Source of the DNA: Sporocytophaga sp.
GTDB taxonomy: Bacteria; Bacteroidota; Bacteroidia; Cytophagales; Cytophagaceae
Direction: 5' to 3'
Assembly (NCBI GenBank): GCA_024707265.1
Contig: JANQAB010000010.1
Location: 124,001 to 188,000 of the forward strand
DNA length: 64,000 nucleotides
Position numbers and translations under genes: made by a program. Each line of letters starts with the position of its first letter. Position 1 is the first letter of the stretch. The notes beneath the pieces are model-generated. The model was not told the DNA's origin. It did no database searches and was given only the letters and a program-made list of their open reading frames with translations. Below, in pieces: positions 33,835 through 42,669 of this stretch.

Positions 33835-35403
33835 ATGAATGTGTATTTAGCCAAATTGATGATGTATCACGAAGTTCACCGAATGTCACGAGAGGGGTAT
33901 TCGACCTCCAGAATTAGCCAATATCTTGTCCTGAATCGCCGCACAGTTGCAAGATACCTCTCCATGTCAGAGCAGGAATACGAAGCCTTTCTTATAGAGC
34001 AAGTTGACCGCAAAAAAGTATTACTTCCTTATGAAAATTTCACTAAGGATCGTTTAGAACGATATCAGGACACTTCAGCAGCCCAGATGCATGACTGGCT
34101 TAAGGAATGTTATCCTGATTTTCCTCAAGTAAGCCAGAAGACAGTATTCAACTTTGTACATTGGGTACGAGATAAGTATAATCTTCCGAGAATCAAGCCA
34201 GAAAGGCAATACCACCCTGTAGAGGAGTGTGCTTATGGAAAACAAGCACAAGTGGATTTTGGAGAATACAACATGCGTACCTCAGCCGGAAAGAGAGTCA
34301 AGGTATTCTTCTTTACTTTTGTTTTGTCTCGTTCCAGATACAAGTTTGTATGGTTTACAGATCAATGCTTTACAGCAGAGGTCGCAGTTAAAGCGCATGA
34401 ACTGGCATTTGATTATATGCAAGGAGTACCGGATGAGATTGTCTATGACCAAGATAAAGTGTTTATAGTAAGCGAAAATGCAGGAGAGATCATCCTGACC
34501 AATGTTTTCAGATCCTACACATCCTCAAAGCCATTTACTGTACATTTTTGTCGTAAATCTGATCCTGAGAGTAAAGGGAAGGTAGAAAATGTAGTTAAGT
34601 ACGTAAAGCAGAACTTCCTCTACAACCGTACATTTTACAACATAGAAACCCTCAATGATGAAGCTATGGGGTGGTTAGGTCGCACAGCTAACATGTTACC
34701 TCATGCTTTTACCCAAAATGCCCCTTATAGCGAGTGGATCATTGAACAAGACTTTTTAAAGCCTCATCTGGCACATGTTCCTAAAGCAGCCCCTCTGGCA
34801 TCTGTTTACACAGTTCGCAAAGATAACAGCATCTCTTATAAGTCTAACTTATACTCCCTTCCATTAGGCAGTTATAAAGGCCGTGGAACTGTAGTGTCTG
34901 TATACACTGAAGCCGATATTCTAATCATTTTTGATCAAAGCGGTACAGAGCTTTGCCGACATAAAATAGTGGCTGGAAAAGGGCTTAAAGTCTTTAATAC
35001 TGACCACAAAAGAGATAAATCGTCTGCTATTAATGAAATGATAGATCAGCTGGCTATACTCCTTCCAGATCCTGTTCAGGGTAAGAACTGGCTTAACCTA
35101 ATCAAAACCGATAAGCCCCGCTATATCAGAGATCAACTGATAATAATCAGAGACACTATACAATCAACGGAAACAATCCTGGTGCAAAAGGCTATGGACT
35201 ACTGCGTTGAGAATAAAATAACCAGTGCAATAGACTTTAAGGCCATAATAGCACATTATCTGCAAACAGAACGTCAAAATGAAGCTGAGGGAGCGCGCAT
35301 AGTATCACTTAATCCACTTAACGGAAAATTAATTGAAGATGCCTTTAAAGAGCCCGAAAAGAGCTCTATTAACGATTATCAATCAATCTTCAATAATAAT
35401 TAA
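33835..35403 (+). CDS. istA: IS21-family transposase IstA
   Basis: The 522-residue product has an N-terminal HTH (SREGYSTSRISQYLVLNRRTVARYL) and the DDE catalytic core. The first Asp is in QVDFGEY, the second in IVYDQDKVF, and the Glu in SDPESKGKVENVVKYVKQ. The C-terminal Mu-type domain (YTVRKDNSISYKSNLYSLPL) is also present. It works with IstB to cut and join element ends. The frame is intact and of full length, so the element may be active. Confidence 0.95.
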   Translation: MNVYLAKLMMYHEVHRMSREGYSTSRISQYLVLNRRTVARYLSMSEQEYEAFLIEQVDRKKVLLPYENFTKDRLERYQDTSAAQMHDWLKECYPDFPQVSQKTVFNFVHWVRDKYNLPRIKPERQYHPVEECAYGKQAQVDFGEYNMRTSAGKRVKVFFFTFVLSRSRYKFVWFTDQCFTAEVAVKAHELAFDYMQGVPDEIVYDQDKVFIVSENAGEIILTNVFRSYTSSKPFTVHFCRKSDPESKGKVENVVKYVKQNFLYNRTFYNIETLNDEAMGWLGRTANMLPHAFTQNAPYSEWIIEQDFLKPHLAHVPKAAPLASVYTVRKDNSISYKSNLYSLPLGSYKGRGTVVSVYTEADILIIFDQSGTELCRHKIVAGKGLKVFNTDHKRDKSSAINEMIDQLAILLPDPVQGKNWLNLIKTDKPRYIRDQLIIIRDTIQSTETILVQKAMDYCVENKITSAIDFKAIIAHYLQTERQNEAEGARIVSLNPLNGKLIEDAFKEPEKSSINDYQSIFNNN

Positions 35404-35410
35404 TCTACTG

Positions 35411-35436
35411 GGAGGGGAAGCAGAGCATTCCCCTCC
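35411..35436. other. Hairpin between istA and istB
   Basis: GGAGGGGAA pairs perfectly with TTCCCCTCC around GCAGAGCA, 8 bases after the istA stop codon. No T-run follows. It could reduce read-through into istB or control istB translation; in many IS21 elements the two genes overlap instead. Confidence 0.6.
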
Positions 35437-35475
35437 TGACAATTACTATAACTATAGAAAAACAAAAACACCATC

Positions 35476-36228
35476 ATGAATATTAACAAACAGCAAATTC
35501 TTCATTACTGCAAGCAGTTTAAAATAGCAGGAATAAGCAAGAACATTGATGCCATTATTGACAGGGCAGAAAAGAATGGCTATGGCCTAATGGAATATAC
35601 TCTTCATCTGTTAAAATCAGAGGCAGATCACAGACATGAAAATGATACGGCTAGACGCTTAAAATCCGCTCAGTTACCGAGAAATAATAACCTTGGCAAC
35701 TATGATCATACCTCTGAGAACGGACTGCCTCAAACACGCTTAAATCAACTCAGAGAACTAAACTGGCTTGACCAAATATACAATATAATGCTTATGGGCC
35801 CCTCTGGTACAGGTAAAACCTTCATTGCTTCAGGCTTATGTGCCGATGCTGTACAGAAAGGGTATAAAGCATACTTCAGAACAATGGAGGATATAACCAA
35901 TATGCTTAAAATGAAAGATGTAACCCGTACTGCATTAGCTGAATACAGAAGACTATCAAAGGCAAATCTAATAGTGATTGATGATATTATGCTCTTCCCG
36001 GTAGAAAAGACACAGGCAGTGGCGTTGTTCAATTTTATAAACCATCTCTATGAAAATACCTCCTTCATAATAACCACCAACAAAATGCCTGCAGAATGGG
36101 CAAAAATGCTTGATGATGAGGTTTTGGCAACGGCTCTTTTAGACAGGTTGCTTTATAGATGTGAGATCATAAACTTATCGGGAAAAAGCTACCGAATGAA
36201 AAATAGAAAATCTTTTCTTGAAGACTAA
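35476..36228 (+). CDS. istB: IS21-family helper ATPase IstB
   Basis: The 250-residue AAA+ ATPase has Walker A GPSGTGKT at residues 108-115 and Walker B NLIVIDDIML, with the sensor region SFIITTNKMPAEW. It assists IstA in target selection and transposition. It lies 72 bases after istA, separated by a hairpin, and ends about 100 bases before the right end of the element. Confidence 0.95.
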   Translation: MNINKQQILHYCKQFKIAGISKNIDAIIDRAEKNGYGLMEYTLHLLKSEADHRHENDTARRLKSAQLPRNNNLGNYDHTSENGLPQTRLNQLRELNWLDQIYNIMLMGPSGTGKTFIASGLCADAVQKGYKAYFRTMEDITNMLKMKDVTRTALAEYRRLSKANLIVIDDIMLFPVEKTQAVALFNFINHLYENTSFIITTNKMPAEWAKMLDDEVLATALLDRLLYRCEIINLSGKSYRMKNRKSFLED

Positions 36229-37129
36229 AATTATCCCTTTTATATTTGCTTCAAGTTGTGCACTCTTGTTGCCAAAAACTGTGCATTCCTGATTACCGAA
36301 AACTGTGCATTGTTATTTTCCGATTACAGTTCTTGTATAAACGACAATAATGCTACTTTCAAGAATGGGTACGAGAATTTAACTTCAACTAATATAGCAG
36401 TCCTTGAGGATAACAATGAAGGAAATAAATCAGAAGGTTATAAAAGCAACAATGATTCCTTATATACTGAACCTGTAACTAATTATAAGTTTTTTGGTTC
36501 CTTAAAAGATTATGGAAGAAACAAGTATTTGTTGCCAAAGGTGGATTCATTTATATACGTCCCAGTTAACTCAGTACTGAATTTGCAGTTTTTTAAATAT
36601 AAAAGCAAAGATTTTTTTGAAGATAGCATACCTAAATATTTAAAGTATTATCAAAAGAAACTTTCGAATATTGGAAAGTTTCAGGCTTATTTTATAGAAG
36701 TAAATTGTCACTTAAATAAGTCTGCAAAATGTTTTTGTAATGAGGGATTTTTAAGCTTAGCATATGATTTTTTAGTATTGTATGACCCTTCTTCAAGAGA
36801 TGCCTACCTGATTAATGTATCGTATGATTTTTCTAGTGATATTTATCCATATAGTATGTCATTTTTAATAAAGAATAATAATGAAATATTATTGCAAGAA
36901 AGCTATCTTGAGGAAGGCGAGTCAGTTTTTGATGGTAATTCTATCATTGTTTTAGCCGCGAAACATACTATAAGAATATCTGAAGATGGTGAACTTTTTA
37001 TTGAGGAAAATAAATAATTTTTTATGGCAGAAAATTTAGCATTTAATTGTACTCGTTTCTAACCATAGTCGTCAGGTTAAGATCTGAATAACTAAATTAG
37101 AAAACATCACAAGCCTCTTCGCCCTGCAG

Positions 37130-37252
37130 ATTGGAAACACTTACCGACATACTTGAACCACACAATATAACTTCACAAGAATATTTATCACTAATTTATT
37201 TCAGTCTCCTGACATAAGGCTGTCACCGACCAGATTTAACTTTCCTCCTATT
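37130..37252. repeat. Direct repeat, partner of 31939-32069
   Basis: ATTGGAAACACTTACCGACA, GAACCACACAATATAACTTC, TTATTTCAGTCTCCTGACA and CAGATTTAACTTTCCTCC match the left copy in the same orientation. It ends 21 bases before the epoxide-hydrolase gene, so it may carry that gene's promoter. Confidence 0.7.
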
Positions 37253-37273
37253 ATTTAATAAACAATAAAAAGG

Positions 37274-38236
37274 ATGAGTAAAGTAGATAACAAAAAATTT
37301 AATCCAATCGAATTCCCAAAGCCTGCCATGGTTTCAGTTAATAGTGTAGTACTGGAAGTATTTGAAGCAGGTCAACAAAATTCAGGGAAACCTATCGTTC
37401 TCTGTCACGGTTTTCCAGAGCATGCATTTTCCTGGCGTTATCAGATATCTGCTCTTGCCGCAGCTGGCTACCATGTCATTGTCCCAAATCAACGAGGCTA
37501 TGGGAACTCATCTCGTCCAGCCGAAATAACTGATTATGATATAGAACACTTAACTGGTGACCTTATCGCTCTGCTCGATCATTACGGATACAAGGATGCC
37601 ACCTTTGTCGGTCACGACTGGGGAGCAAATGTTGTTTGGAGTCTGGCACTATTGCATCCTGAGCGGGTAAATAAAGTAATAAACCTGGCTTTGCCTTATC
37701 AAGAGCGTGGAGAAAAACCGTGGATTGAGTTTATGGAAGCAATATTTGGAGGAGACTTCTATTTTGTTCACTTCAATAGACAACCAGGAGTAGCAGATGC
37801 TATCATGAATGAAAACACATCCCGGTTCCTGCATAACATATTCCGCAAAAACGTACCTCCTGCACCGCCTGAGCCAGGAATGCTAATGATCAATCTTGCA
37901 AGAGCAGAGAAATCACTTGGGGAGCCCTTAATGGATGACAACGAACTTTCTGTGTTCGTTTCTGCCTTTAAATCATCAGGGTTTACAGGAAGTATAAATT
38001 GGTACAGAAACCTTGATAGAAACTGGCACTTAATGGCGGACGTAAAACCAATCATTCATCAGCCAACTCTTATGATATATGGTGAACAGGATACGATTCC
38101 AAAGTCTGAAAACCTAAAAAATATCGCTCCTAATTTGGATATTGTTAATCTGGATTGTGGTCATTGGATTCAGCAAGAAAAGTCAGAGGAAACTACCCAA
38201 TCAATTTTAAAATGGCTGGAACAACAGAATGCTTAA
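37274..38236 (+). CDS. Alpha/beta hydrolase, epoxide hydrolase-like
   Basis: The 320-residue product has the oxyanion motif HGFPE at 45-49 and the nucleophile Asp115 in VGHDWGANVVW, the Asp type of epoxide hydrolases and haloalkane dehalogenases. The catalytic His lies in CGHWIQQE near the C terminus. The acid is probably the Asp in YGEQDTIP. The HGFP/RGYGxS motifs (PNQRGYGNSS) fit the soluble epoxide hydrolase family. It is cytoplasmic with no signal peptide. It stands alone in repeat-rich DNA; the substrate cannot be told. Confidence 0.9.
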   Translation: MSKVDNKKFNPIEFPKPAMVSVNSVVLEVFEAGQQNSGKPIVLCHGFPEHAFSWRYQISALAAAGYHVIVPNQRGYGNSSRPAEITDYDIEHLTGDLIALLDHYGYKDATFVGHDWGANVVWSLALLHPERVNKVINLALPYQERGEKPWIEFMEAIFGGDFYFVHFNRQPGVADAIMNENTSRFLHNIFRKNVPPAPPEPGMLMINLARAEKSLGEPLMDDNELSVFVSAFKSSGFTGSINWYRNLDRNWHLMADVKPIIHQPTLMIYGEQDTIPKSENLKNIAPNLDIVNLDCGHWIQQEKSEETTQSILKWLEQQNA

Positions 38237-38289
38237 TAAGGAAATAGAAACATATTGTCCTTCTCCCAGGCCTGTGTCGAATCCAATAG

Positions 38290-38340
38290 GTACTCGTTTC
38301 CAACGAGGATTTCCGAGAATAGCGATTGAATCGCTATTCT
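38290..38340. repeat. Two small palindromes downstream of the hydrolase
   Basis: CTCGTT-tcc-AACGAG (38293-38307) belongs to the TAGTCCTCGTTTCCAACGAGG family seen at 41823, 42101 and 43270. GAATAGCGAT-tga-ATCGCTATTC (38317-38339) belongs to the family seen at 3246. The two families occur side by side again at 41823-41870. Confidence 0.6.
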
Positions 38341-38397
38341 CAAACAACAGTTTTCCTTACCAGTCTTTGTCCTTCAGCATAATCCCTAAACCTGCAT

Positions 38398-38635
38398 GTG
38401 GCCTGTCCCCAGACCATAGCCGTCAACTTAACATTGTTTAGTAAACTACGATCAACAGTTGTGTCATCCTGAGCCCTGCGAAGGAACTGATAGTTACAAT
38501 AAGATTACCATTTAAATAACCATTCTACCAGATAGGTCAATCTTTATTCTTTTTACAAGTTTAGATGTTTCGCAAGCTCAACATGACCAAGCAAGGATTC
38601 TTTAAGTTGACGGCTATGGTCTGGGGACAGGCCAC
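38398..38635. repeat. Nested palindromic element, copy 3, with different outer arms
   Basis: The core matches 2823 and 5038 (CCATAGCCGTCAACTTAA ... TTAAGTTGACGGCTATGG with the GTCATCCTGAG / CATGAC inner pair). The outer arms, however, are GTGGCCTGTCCCCAGA and TCTGGGGACAGGCCAC, the REP type found beside the RAYT gene. The same core is therefore framed by two different REP families in this window. Confidence 0.8.
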
Positions 38636-38670
38636 ATGCCACATGCAGGAGATCCTTCTTTCCTCAATGT

Positions 38671-40776
38671 TTATTCTACTACAAGTTTACCTTTTGTATT
38701 TCCAATTTGATAGATATAAATTCCTCTTTCCAGAGCTCTAATATTTACATCTTTATATTCAACTATATCTTCAGTAATCATCAGTTGACCTAAATTATTA
38801 AAGATTCTAAAAGTTTGATTTCCTGTGCAATTAATCCTTATGTTATCCTTTGCGGGGTTTGGAAAAACCAAAACATCCGTCTTAGTGATAATATGCATAT
38901 CAGGTATATTGGTAATCGCCCCCTGAGAAAACGTTTCTGAAATACCGGAACAAGTACCATCGGAAAGATAAACAGCAATATTCGTTTCTCCGGGCTTAAT
39001 TTCATATGACTTGCCATTCGCTCCTTCAATTATTTCGATAGAACTTCCGTTTTTTATTCTTACCCACTGATAAGTTAACCCATCTTGTTTTACAGTCAGC
39101 AAATCTCCCGCTTTTATCACATCAAAATCCATCGTGCAATAACTAATTCTGGCCCACCCGGAACTTCCCGTTGTGGATGGAGAACCGCTGCCATTTCCGC
39201 CACCTCCGCCAGCACCATATAATTCTGCAGGAGTAGCCGGACTCTTATTATCAGATCCATGCAAACAATCTAAATATCCTGCGCCTTTACTTCCATTGCC
39301 ACCAGGAAATCCACCGGATAAACCGCCTGCTCCACCGGGATGAGAACATTCCGAGGATACATATTTTTTAGTGTCTCCACCATCTTGACCGTCCCCATTT
39401 CTTCCTGCAGCGCCACCTCCACCACCGCCATAGTAGGTCCAGTATCCCTTGCCACCATTACCACCTTTATAATTTGCAATATTTCCTCCAAATCCTTGTC
39501 CACCAGTCCCAACAAGTCCAAAACCATCGGCATCTCTGTTAAAACTTGGAACCGTGCCCGCTGTTGCATATAGCAAATCTCCTACAGCTGTTTTAAATAC
39601 ACCAGTACTGTATTCTGGTTTTTCTATCACGATATTAAGCGACTGTCCATTTGTCAAATTATAAATACCGCTTGCATAGCCACCGCCACCGCCTCCGGAT
39701 AAGCCGTTTGAAAGTCCGTTTCCACCAGCTCCTACAACTTCAACAAATGCTTTATTTGTTATTTTATTCTGATGAACAAACTGATCGGATGTTGTATACA
39801 CAAAAGCTCCATATTCATATGTGTTTTTTACAATGTCATTCATATCAAACTTTACAAAATCAGATGTAACAGTACATGATCCATTGGATAGCTTTACTGC
39901 ATATTTTCCAGGTTGCATTACCTGAAAAGTTTTTTTGTTTTGACCGCTGATATTGGCGTAATTGGAATCTACCCACTGGTAAGTAACGTTCTCTTCATTT
40001 GCATGAAGAGATAAACCAATCTGGGTAACATCTGCCTGGATAAGGCAAGTAGAAATCCTTACCCAACCGGAACTTCCCGCTGTGGATGGAGAACCGCTAC
40101 CATTTCCGCCACCTCCGCCTGCACCATATAATCCTGCAGGAGTAGCCGGACTCTTATTATCAGACCCATGCGAACAATTTAAATATCCCGCGCCTTTACT
40201 TCCATTGCCACCAGGAAATCCACCGGATAACCCAGGAGCACCACCTGGATGAGAACATTCCGAGGATACATATTTTTTAGTGTCTCCACCATTCTGACCA
40301 TCCCCTTTTCTTCCGGCAGCACCACCTCCACCACCTCCGTAGTAGGTCCAGTATCCTTTGCCACCATTACCACCTTTATAGTTGGCAATATTTCCACCTG
40401 AGCCTTGGCCACCAGTGCCAGCAATTCCGAAACCGTCATTATCTCTATTAAAACTTGCGTTGCTGCCTCCAGTTGCAACTATAAAGTTTCCAACAGAAGT
40501 CTTTTTTATGTTACTAGAAGAATTTACAGTGTCTATTGTTATTTCAATAATTTGCCCTGGTGTAACTTCGTAAATACCACTGGCATAGCCACCACCGCCA
40601 CCACCTGAAAGACCGTTTGATTGACCCATTCCACCGGCACCCAATGCCTCTGCAAAGATTTTTGTTACTCCCGATGGAACTATGTATGATCCCGATTTAG
40701 TAAATATTGCATCTTGAGCAACTGCACTTAATGTTATAAACAAGAAGCCAGCAATAAATAGAATGTGTGTTTTCAT
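38671..40776 (-). CDS. Glycine-rich secreted protein with duplicated domain and T9SS sorting domain
   Basis: From Met 40776 (MKTHILFIAGFLFITLSAVAQ) the product has 701 residues. It contains two nearly identical glycine-rich blocks of about 230 residues. Each carries GLSGGGGGGYASGIY, KGGNGGKGYWTYYGGGGGG, SSECSHPGG and YGAGGGGGNGSGSPS, and each is followed by an Ig-like segment (LTYQWV..., VTYQWV...). The C terminus (LVFPNPAKDNIRINCTGNQT ... YIYQIGNTKGKLVVE) is a T9SS type A sorting signal. The open frame reaches 40815, but the extra residues would spoil the signal peptide. Glycine-rich surface proteins of this kind may be adhesins; function unknown. Confidence 0.88.
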   Translation of the reverse strand: MKTHILFIAGFLFITLSAVAQDAIFTKSGSYIVPSGVTKIFAEALGAGGMGQSNGLSGGGGGGYASGIYEVTPGQIIEITIDTVNSSSNIKKTSVGNFIVATGGSNASFNRDNDGFGIAGTGGQGSGGNIANYKGGNGGKGYWTYYGGGGGGAAGRKGDGQNGGDTKKYVSSECSHPGGAPGLSGGFPGGNGSKGAGYLNCSHGSDNKSPATPAGLYGAGGGGGNGSGSPSTAGSSGWVRISTCLIQADVTQIGLSLHANEENVTYQWVDSNYANISGQNKKTFQVMQPGKYAVKLSNGSCTVTSDFVKFDMNDIVKNTYEYGAFVYTTSDQFVHQNKITNKAFVEVVGAGGNGLSNGLSGGGGGGYASGIYNLTNGQSLNIVIEKPEYSTGVFKTAVGDLLYATAGTVPSFNRDADGFGLVGTGGQGFGGNIANYKGGNGGKGYWTYYGGGGGGAAGRNGDGQDGGDTKKYVSSECSHPGGAGGLSGGFPGGNGSKGAGYLDCLHGSDNKSPATPAELYGAGGGGGNGSGSPSTTGSSGWARISYCTMDFDVIKAGDLLTVKQDGLTYQWVRIKNGSSIEIIEGANGKSYEIKPGETNIAVYLSDGTCSGISETFSQGAITNIPDMHIITKTDVLVFPNPAKDNIRINCTGNQTFRIFNNLGQLMITEDIVEYKDVNIRALERGIYIYQIGNTKGKLVVE

Positions 40777-40944
40777 TATGAATAAAAAACCAAAATGGTA
40801 TTTGTTGTCCATCAATATTTTAAATAATAAGTTACTATAAATTTGTTGCTATTAGTTAAATTTAATCAAAGAAAGATAGTCATTCCTTGATTGAGATGAC
40901 AAAAATACTTTACAAAATGAGGTTATGAATTGAGGAAAATTAAG
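40777..40944. other. Upstream region of the glycine-rich gene
   Basis: AT-rich leader DNA that should hold the promoter of the minus-strand glycine-rich gene. Apart from the A/T bias I see nothing specific. The RAYT relic begins right after it. Confidence 0.3.
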
Positions 40945-41280
40945 TGAGTGATTACTAAAGCTTGAGGATCATCAAGTTTCCACAACCTACGTGATCGTTC
41001 AGTTTTTTGTTCGGCAAAACCTGTAAGACCTTCTGATGATCTTTATGAAGATCCTTTATAGATTTATTATTTCTCCATTTGCTGAGCGATTCATGTGGCC
41101 TTTCCTTCCCCTTTTAAATTCAAGTAGTTCCCAGACTCAATGCATGTGATTCGGTATTCTTAAAAATTTATAAACTACTATCCTCTTGTTATATACAAGC
41201 CACTGACAATCTTTTCAGGATTTATTATCAGTTTAAATTTGTCTTCTTCTAAAAGTGTTTAATAAAGGATGTATTTCCTT
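40945..41280 (-). pseudogene. Second degenerate RAYT transposase copy
   Basis: This segment aligns with the middle of the intact RAYT: GTGATCGTTCAG, TTGTTCGGCAAAA, CCTTCTGATGATCTTTATGA, TTCATGTGGCCTTTCCTTCC, AATTCAAGTAGTTCCCAGAC, ATGCATGTGATTCGG and AGTTTAAATTTGTCTTCTTC. It has lost both ends and the frame. No REP palindromes remain next to it. Confidence 0.75.
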
Positions 41281-41354
41281 GGTCATTTCAGCAGAGTTAT
41301 ATATTAATTATTAAATTAAACTACCAGTACTATATTTATGCTAAATTAGAAACA

Positions 41355-41789
41355 ATGTTGAGAAAAAATATGGATGAGCCTTATGTTAAAGTTCCAACCT
41401 TTGAAATCGAAGTAATTCTGTCAGATCAAGCCGAAGAATTATTGAAAAGAGATAATGAATCCGTTTTAGTAAGCATTCTTTTTTCTGGTGTCCCATTGGA
41501 TAAGAATCTGGACGAATTTAGTTGGAATAAATATCGAGAACTTCATCTTGAATGGGCAAAAATTGAACTAATGGAAAATAGAATAGCAATATTTGACAAC
41601 GTAAAAATTTCTCAAACAAAGTTTGAATACCTTGAAGATAAAGATTATACCCTGGACATCTTGGTTAGTACCGGACGAAGATCATCCAAAAACAACCTCA
41701 TTTGTGTTTCCGATTATAGAGGTAGAATTAGCGAAATATCAGGAAGGAGAATCACTTTAAAAGGAAAATTAATAAGCGAAACTTTATAA
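41355..41789 (+). CDS. Hypothetical protein
   Basis: The 144-residue product (MLRKNMDEPYVKVPTFEIEV ... SGRRITLKGKLISETL) has alternating beta-strand patterns, acidic and basic patches, and no signal peptide or membrane helix. The start could also be Met6 (41370). The nearest upstream DNA is the RAYT relic; repeats follow immediately downstream. I do not recognise the family. Confidence 0.55.
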   Translation: MLRKNMDEPYVKVPTFEIEVILSDQAEELLKRDNESVLVSILFSGVPLDKNLDEFSWNKYRELHLEWAKIELMENRIAIFDNVKISQTKFEYLEDKDYTLDILVSTGRRSSKNNLICVSDYRGRISEISGRRITLKGKLISETL

Positions 41790-41872
41790 CACAAAGCTAT
41801 AATAGCACGCTGCTTCTCATCCAATAGTCCTCGTTTCCAACGAGGATTTCCGAGAATAGTGATGAATCGCTT

Positions 41873-42086
41873 CTCCCCGGACGGAATCTTTCCAAAAGTA
41901 CTGCGTTAAATTATACGGTGTAACCTGTATTCCTTATCATTCCTTTTTATTTTTGAATTTAACCAGCTAAATAATTATGATAATTTTTTATTAAAGGAAC
42001 GTCGTATATTCCATCACAGATTACAGAGAATATTTTAATTAAGCAGTGATTGAGAGATTCTGTCCTGTGCAGAGACCGGTCGGGGG
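41873..42086. repeat. Internally deleted RAYT-type element (MITE-like), both ends present
   Basis: The left end CTCCCCGGACGGAATCTTTC, then CATTCCTTTTTATTTTTGAA, ACCAGCTAAATAATTATGAT and AAGGAACGTCGTATATTCC match the leader of the RAYT relic at 58310-58464. The right end (TCACAGATTACAGAGAATAT, GCAGTGATTGAGAGATTCTG, TGCAGAGACCGGTCGGGG) matches 54340-54407. The coding part is absent, so this is a deletion derivative. Confidence 0.75.
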
Positions 42087-42100
42087 AATAATTTGCGATA

Positions 42101-42140
42101 CGCTACTATAATCCCGTTGGAAACGAGGATTATAGTAGCG
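42101..42140. repeat. 40-bp palindrome of the AGTCCTCGTTTCCAACGAGG type
   Basis: CGCTACTATAATCCCGTT and AACGAGGATTATAGTAGCG form an almost perfect stem around GGA. The centre belongs to the same family as 43270-43300, but the outer arms (CGCTACTATAAT) differ. Confidence 0.7.
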
Positions 42141-42172
42141 TTGATTAAAATTGATATTAAAAGGATTTTTAT

Positions 42173-42556
42173 ATGATTAAAAAAATATCCATCATTCTAC
42201 TTCTGATAATTACAGTAATAGTCATTGAAGACACAGACAATGGAATCAGGACACATGATATGACTTTTTATCAAGGTAAAGACAATGGATATTCTATTCG
42301 GTTTGAATCAATTGTAATTTTAAATACTCTATTTTATTCCTTAATGGCTATTCAGCCAAAACAAAAACTCTTAGGATACCTAAAACATGGAATTGCTGGC
42401 TTTGGCATTGGTGTATTTTGCGGAATCCTTTGTTATTTTTTATTTTTATCATTTGATGATAATTATGGGCTTACTTATCATGTTGGCACCATAATAATTA
42501 GTTATTCATCCTATGTTGGAATAAAAAAATGGAAAGAAACTTGGCTCAAAAAATAG
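42173..42556 (+). CDS. Small membrane protein, near-copy of 30112
   Basis: The 127-residue product is nearly identical to the protein at 30112-30510 over residues 1-120 (shared FESIVILNTLFYSLMAIQPK and LFLSFDDNYGLTYHV), with a different tail (KKWKETWLKK). Four hydrophobic segments. The two copies lie in direct orientation 12 kb apart. A palindrome precedes this copy by 33 bases. No family recognised. Confidence 0.65.
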   Translation: MIKKISIILLLIITVIVIEDTDNGIRTHDMTFYQGKDNGYSIRFESIVILNTLFYSLMAIQPKQKLLGYLKHGIAGFGIGVFCGILCYFLFLSFDDNYGLTYHVGTIIISYSSYVGIKKWKETWLKK

Positions 42557-42669
42557 AATAAGATTCAGTTTGACCTGAAACAAAGTTTCTGCCATACTCT
42601 GTATGGCTTATGTATCTCCAGCCACTCTGCACTGCATAAAACGGGAACGTTATACACCATATTAAAAAA

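Larger units (their letters stand above)
33722..36328 (+). mobile_element. IS21-family insertion sequence, 2607 bp
   Basis: The ends are TGTAGTCGGAAAACAAAACT and, reversed, TGTAATCGGAAAATAACAAT. Each end carries three spaced repeats ending in TGCACAGTTTTCGG, GAGTGCACAGA and TTGGCAACAAGA, the multiple-repeat ends typical of IS21. A 4-bp target duplication GTTC flanks it at 33718-33721 and 36329-36332. It carries intact istA and istB genes in the normal order and looks recently inserted. Confidence 0.93.
33624..37017 (+). pseudogene. Lipoprotein gene interrupted by the IS21-family element
   Basis: Removing the IS (33722-36328) and one copy of the GTTC duplication joins KLNIFSLVISLVLSS to CINDNNATFKNGYEN in frame. 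This restores a hydrophobic stretch with the lipobox LSSC (Cys codon 36334-36336). The downstream part (to 37017) encodes a mature protein of about 227 residues rich in Lys, Tyr and Asn (FFGSLKDYGRNKYLLPKVDS ... HTIRISEDGELFIEENK), of unknown family. The start is uncertain: the Met at 33624 leaves a long n-region, and a RAYT relic ends just upstream. The product can no longer be exported. Confidence 0.8.

Noticed and set aside
36256..36328. First 24 codons of the frame leading into the lipoprotein remnant
   Set aside because: They lie inside the right end of the IS21-family element; only codons from 36329 on belong to the host gene.
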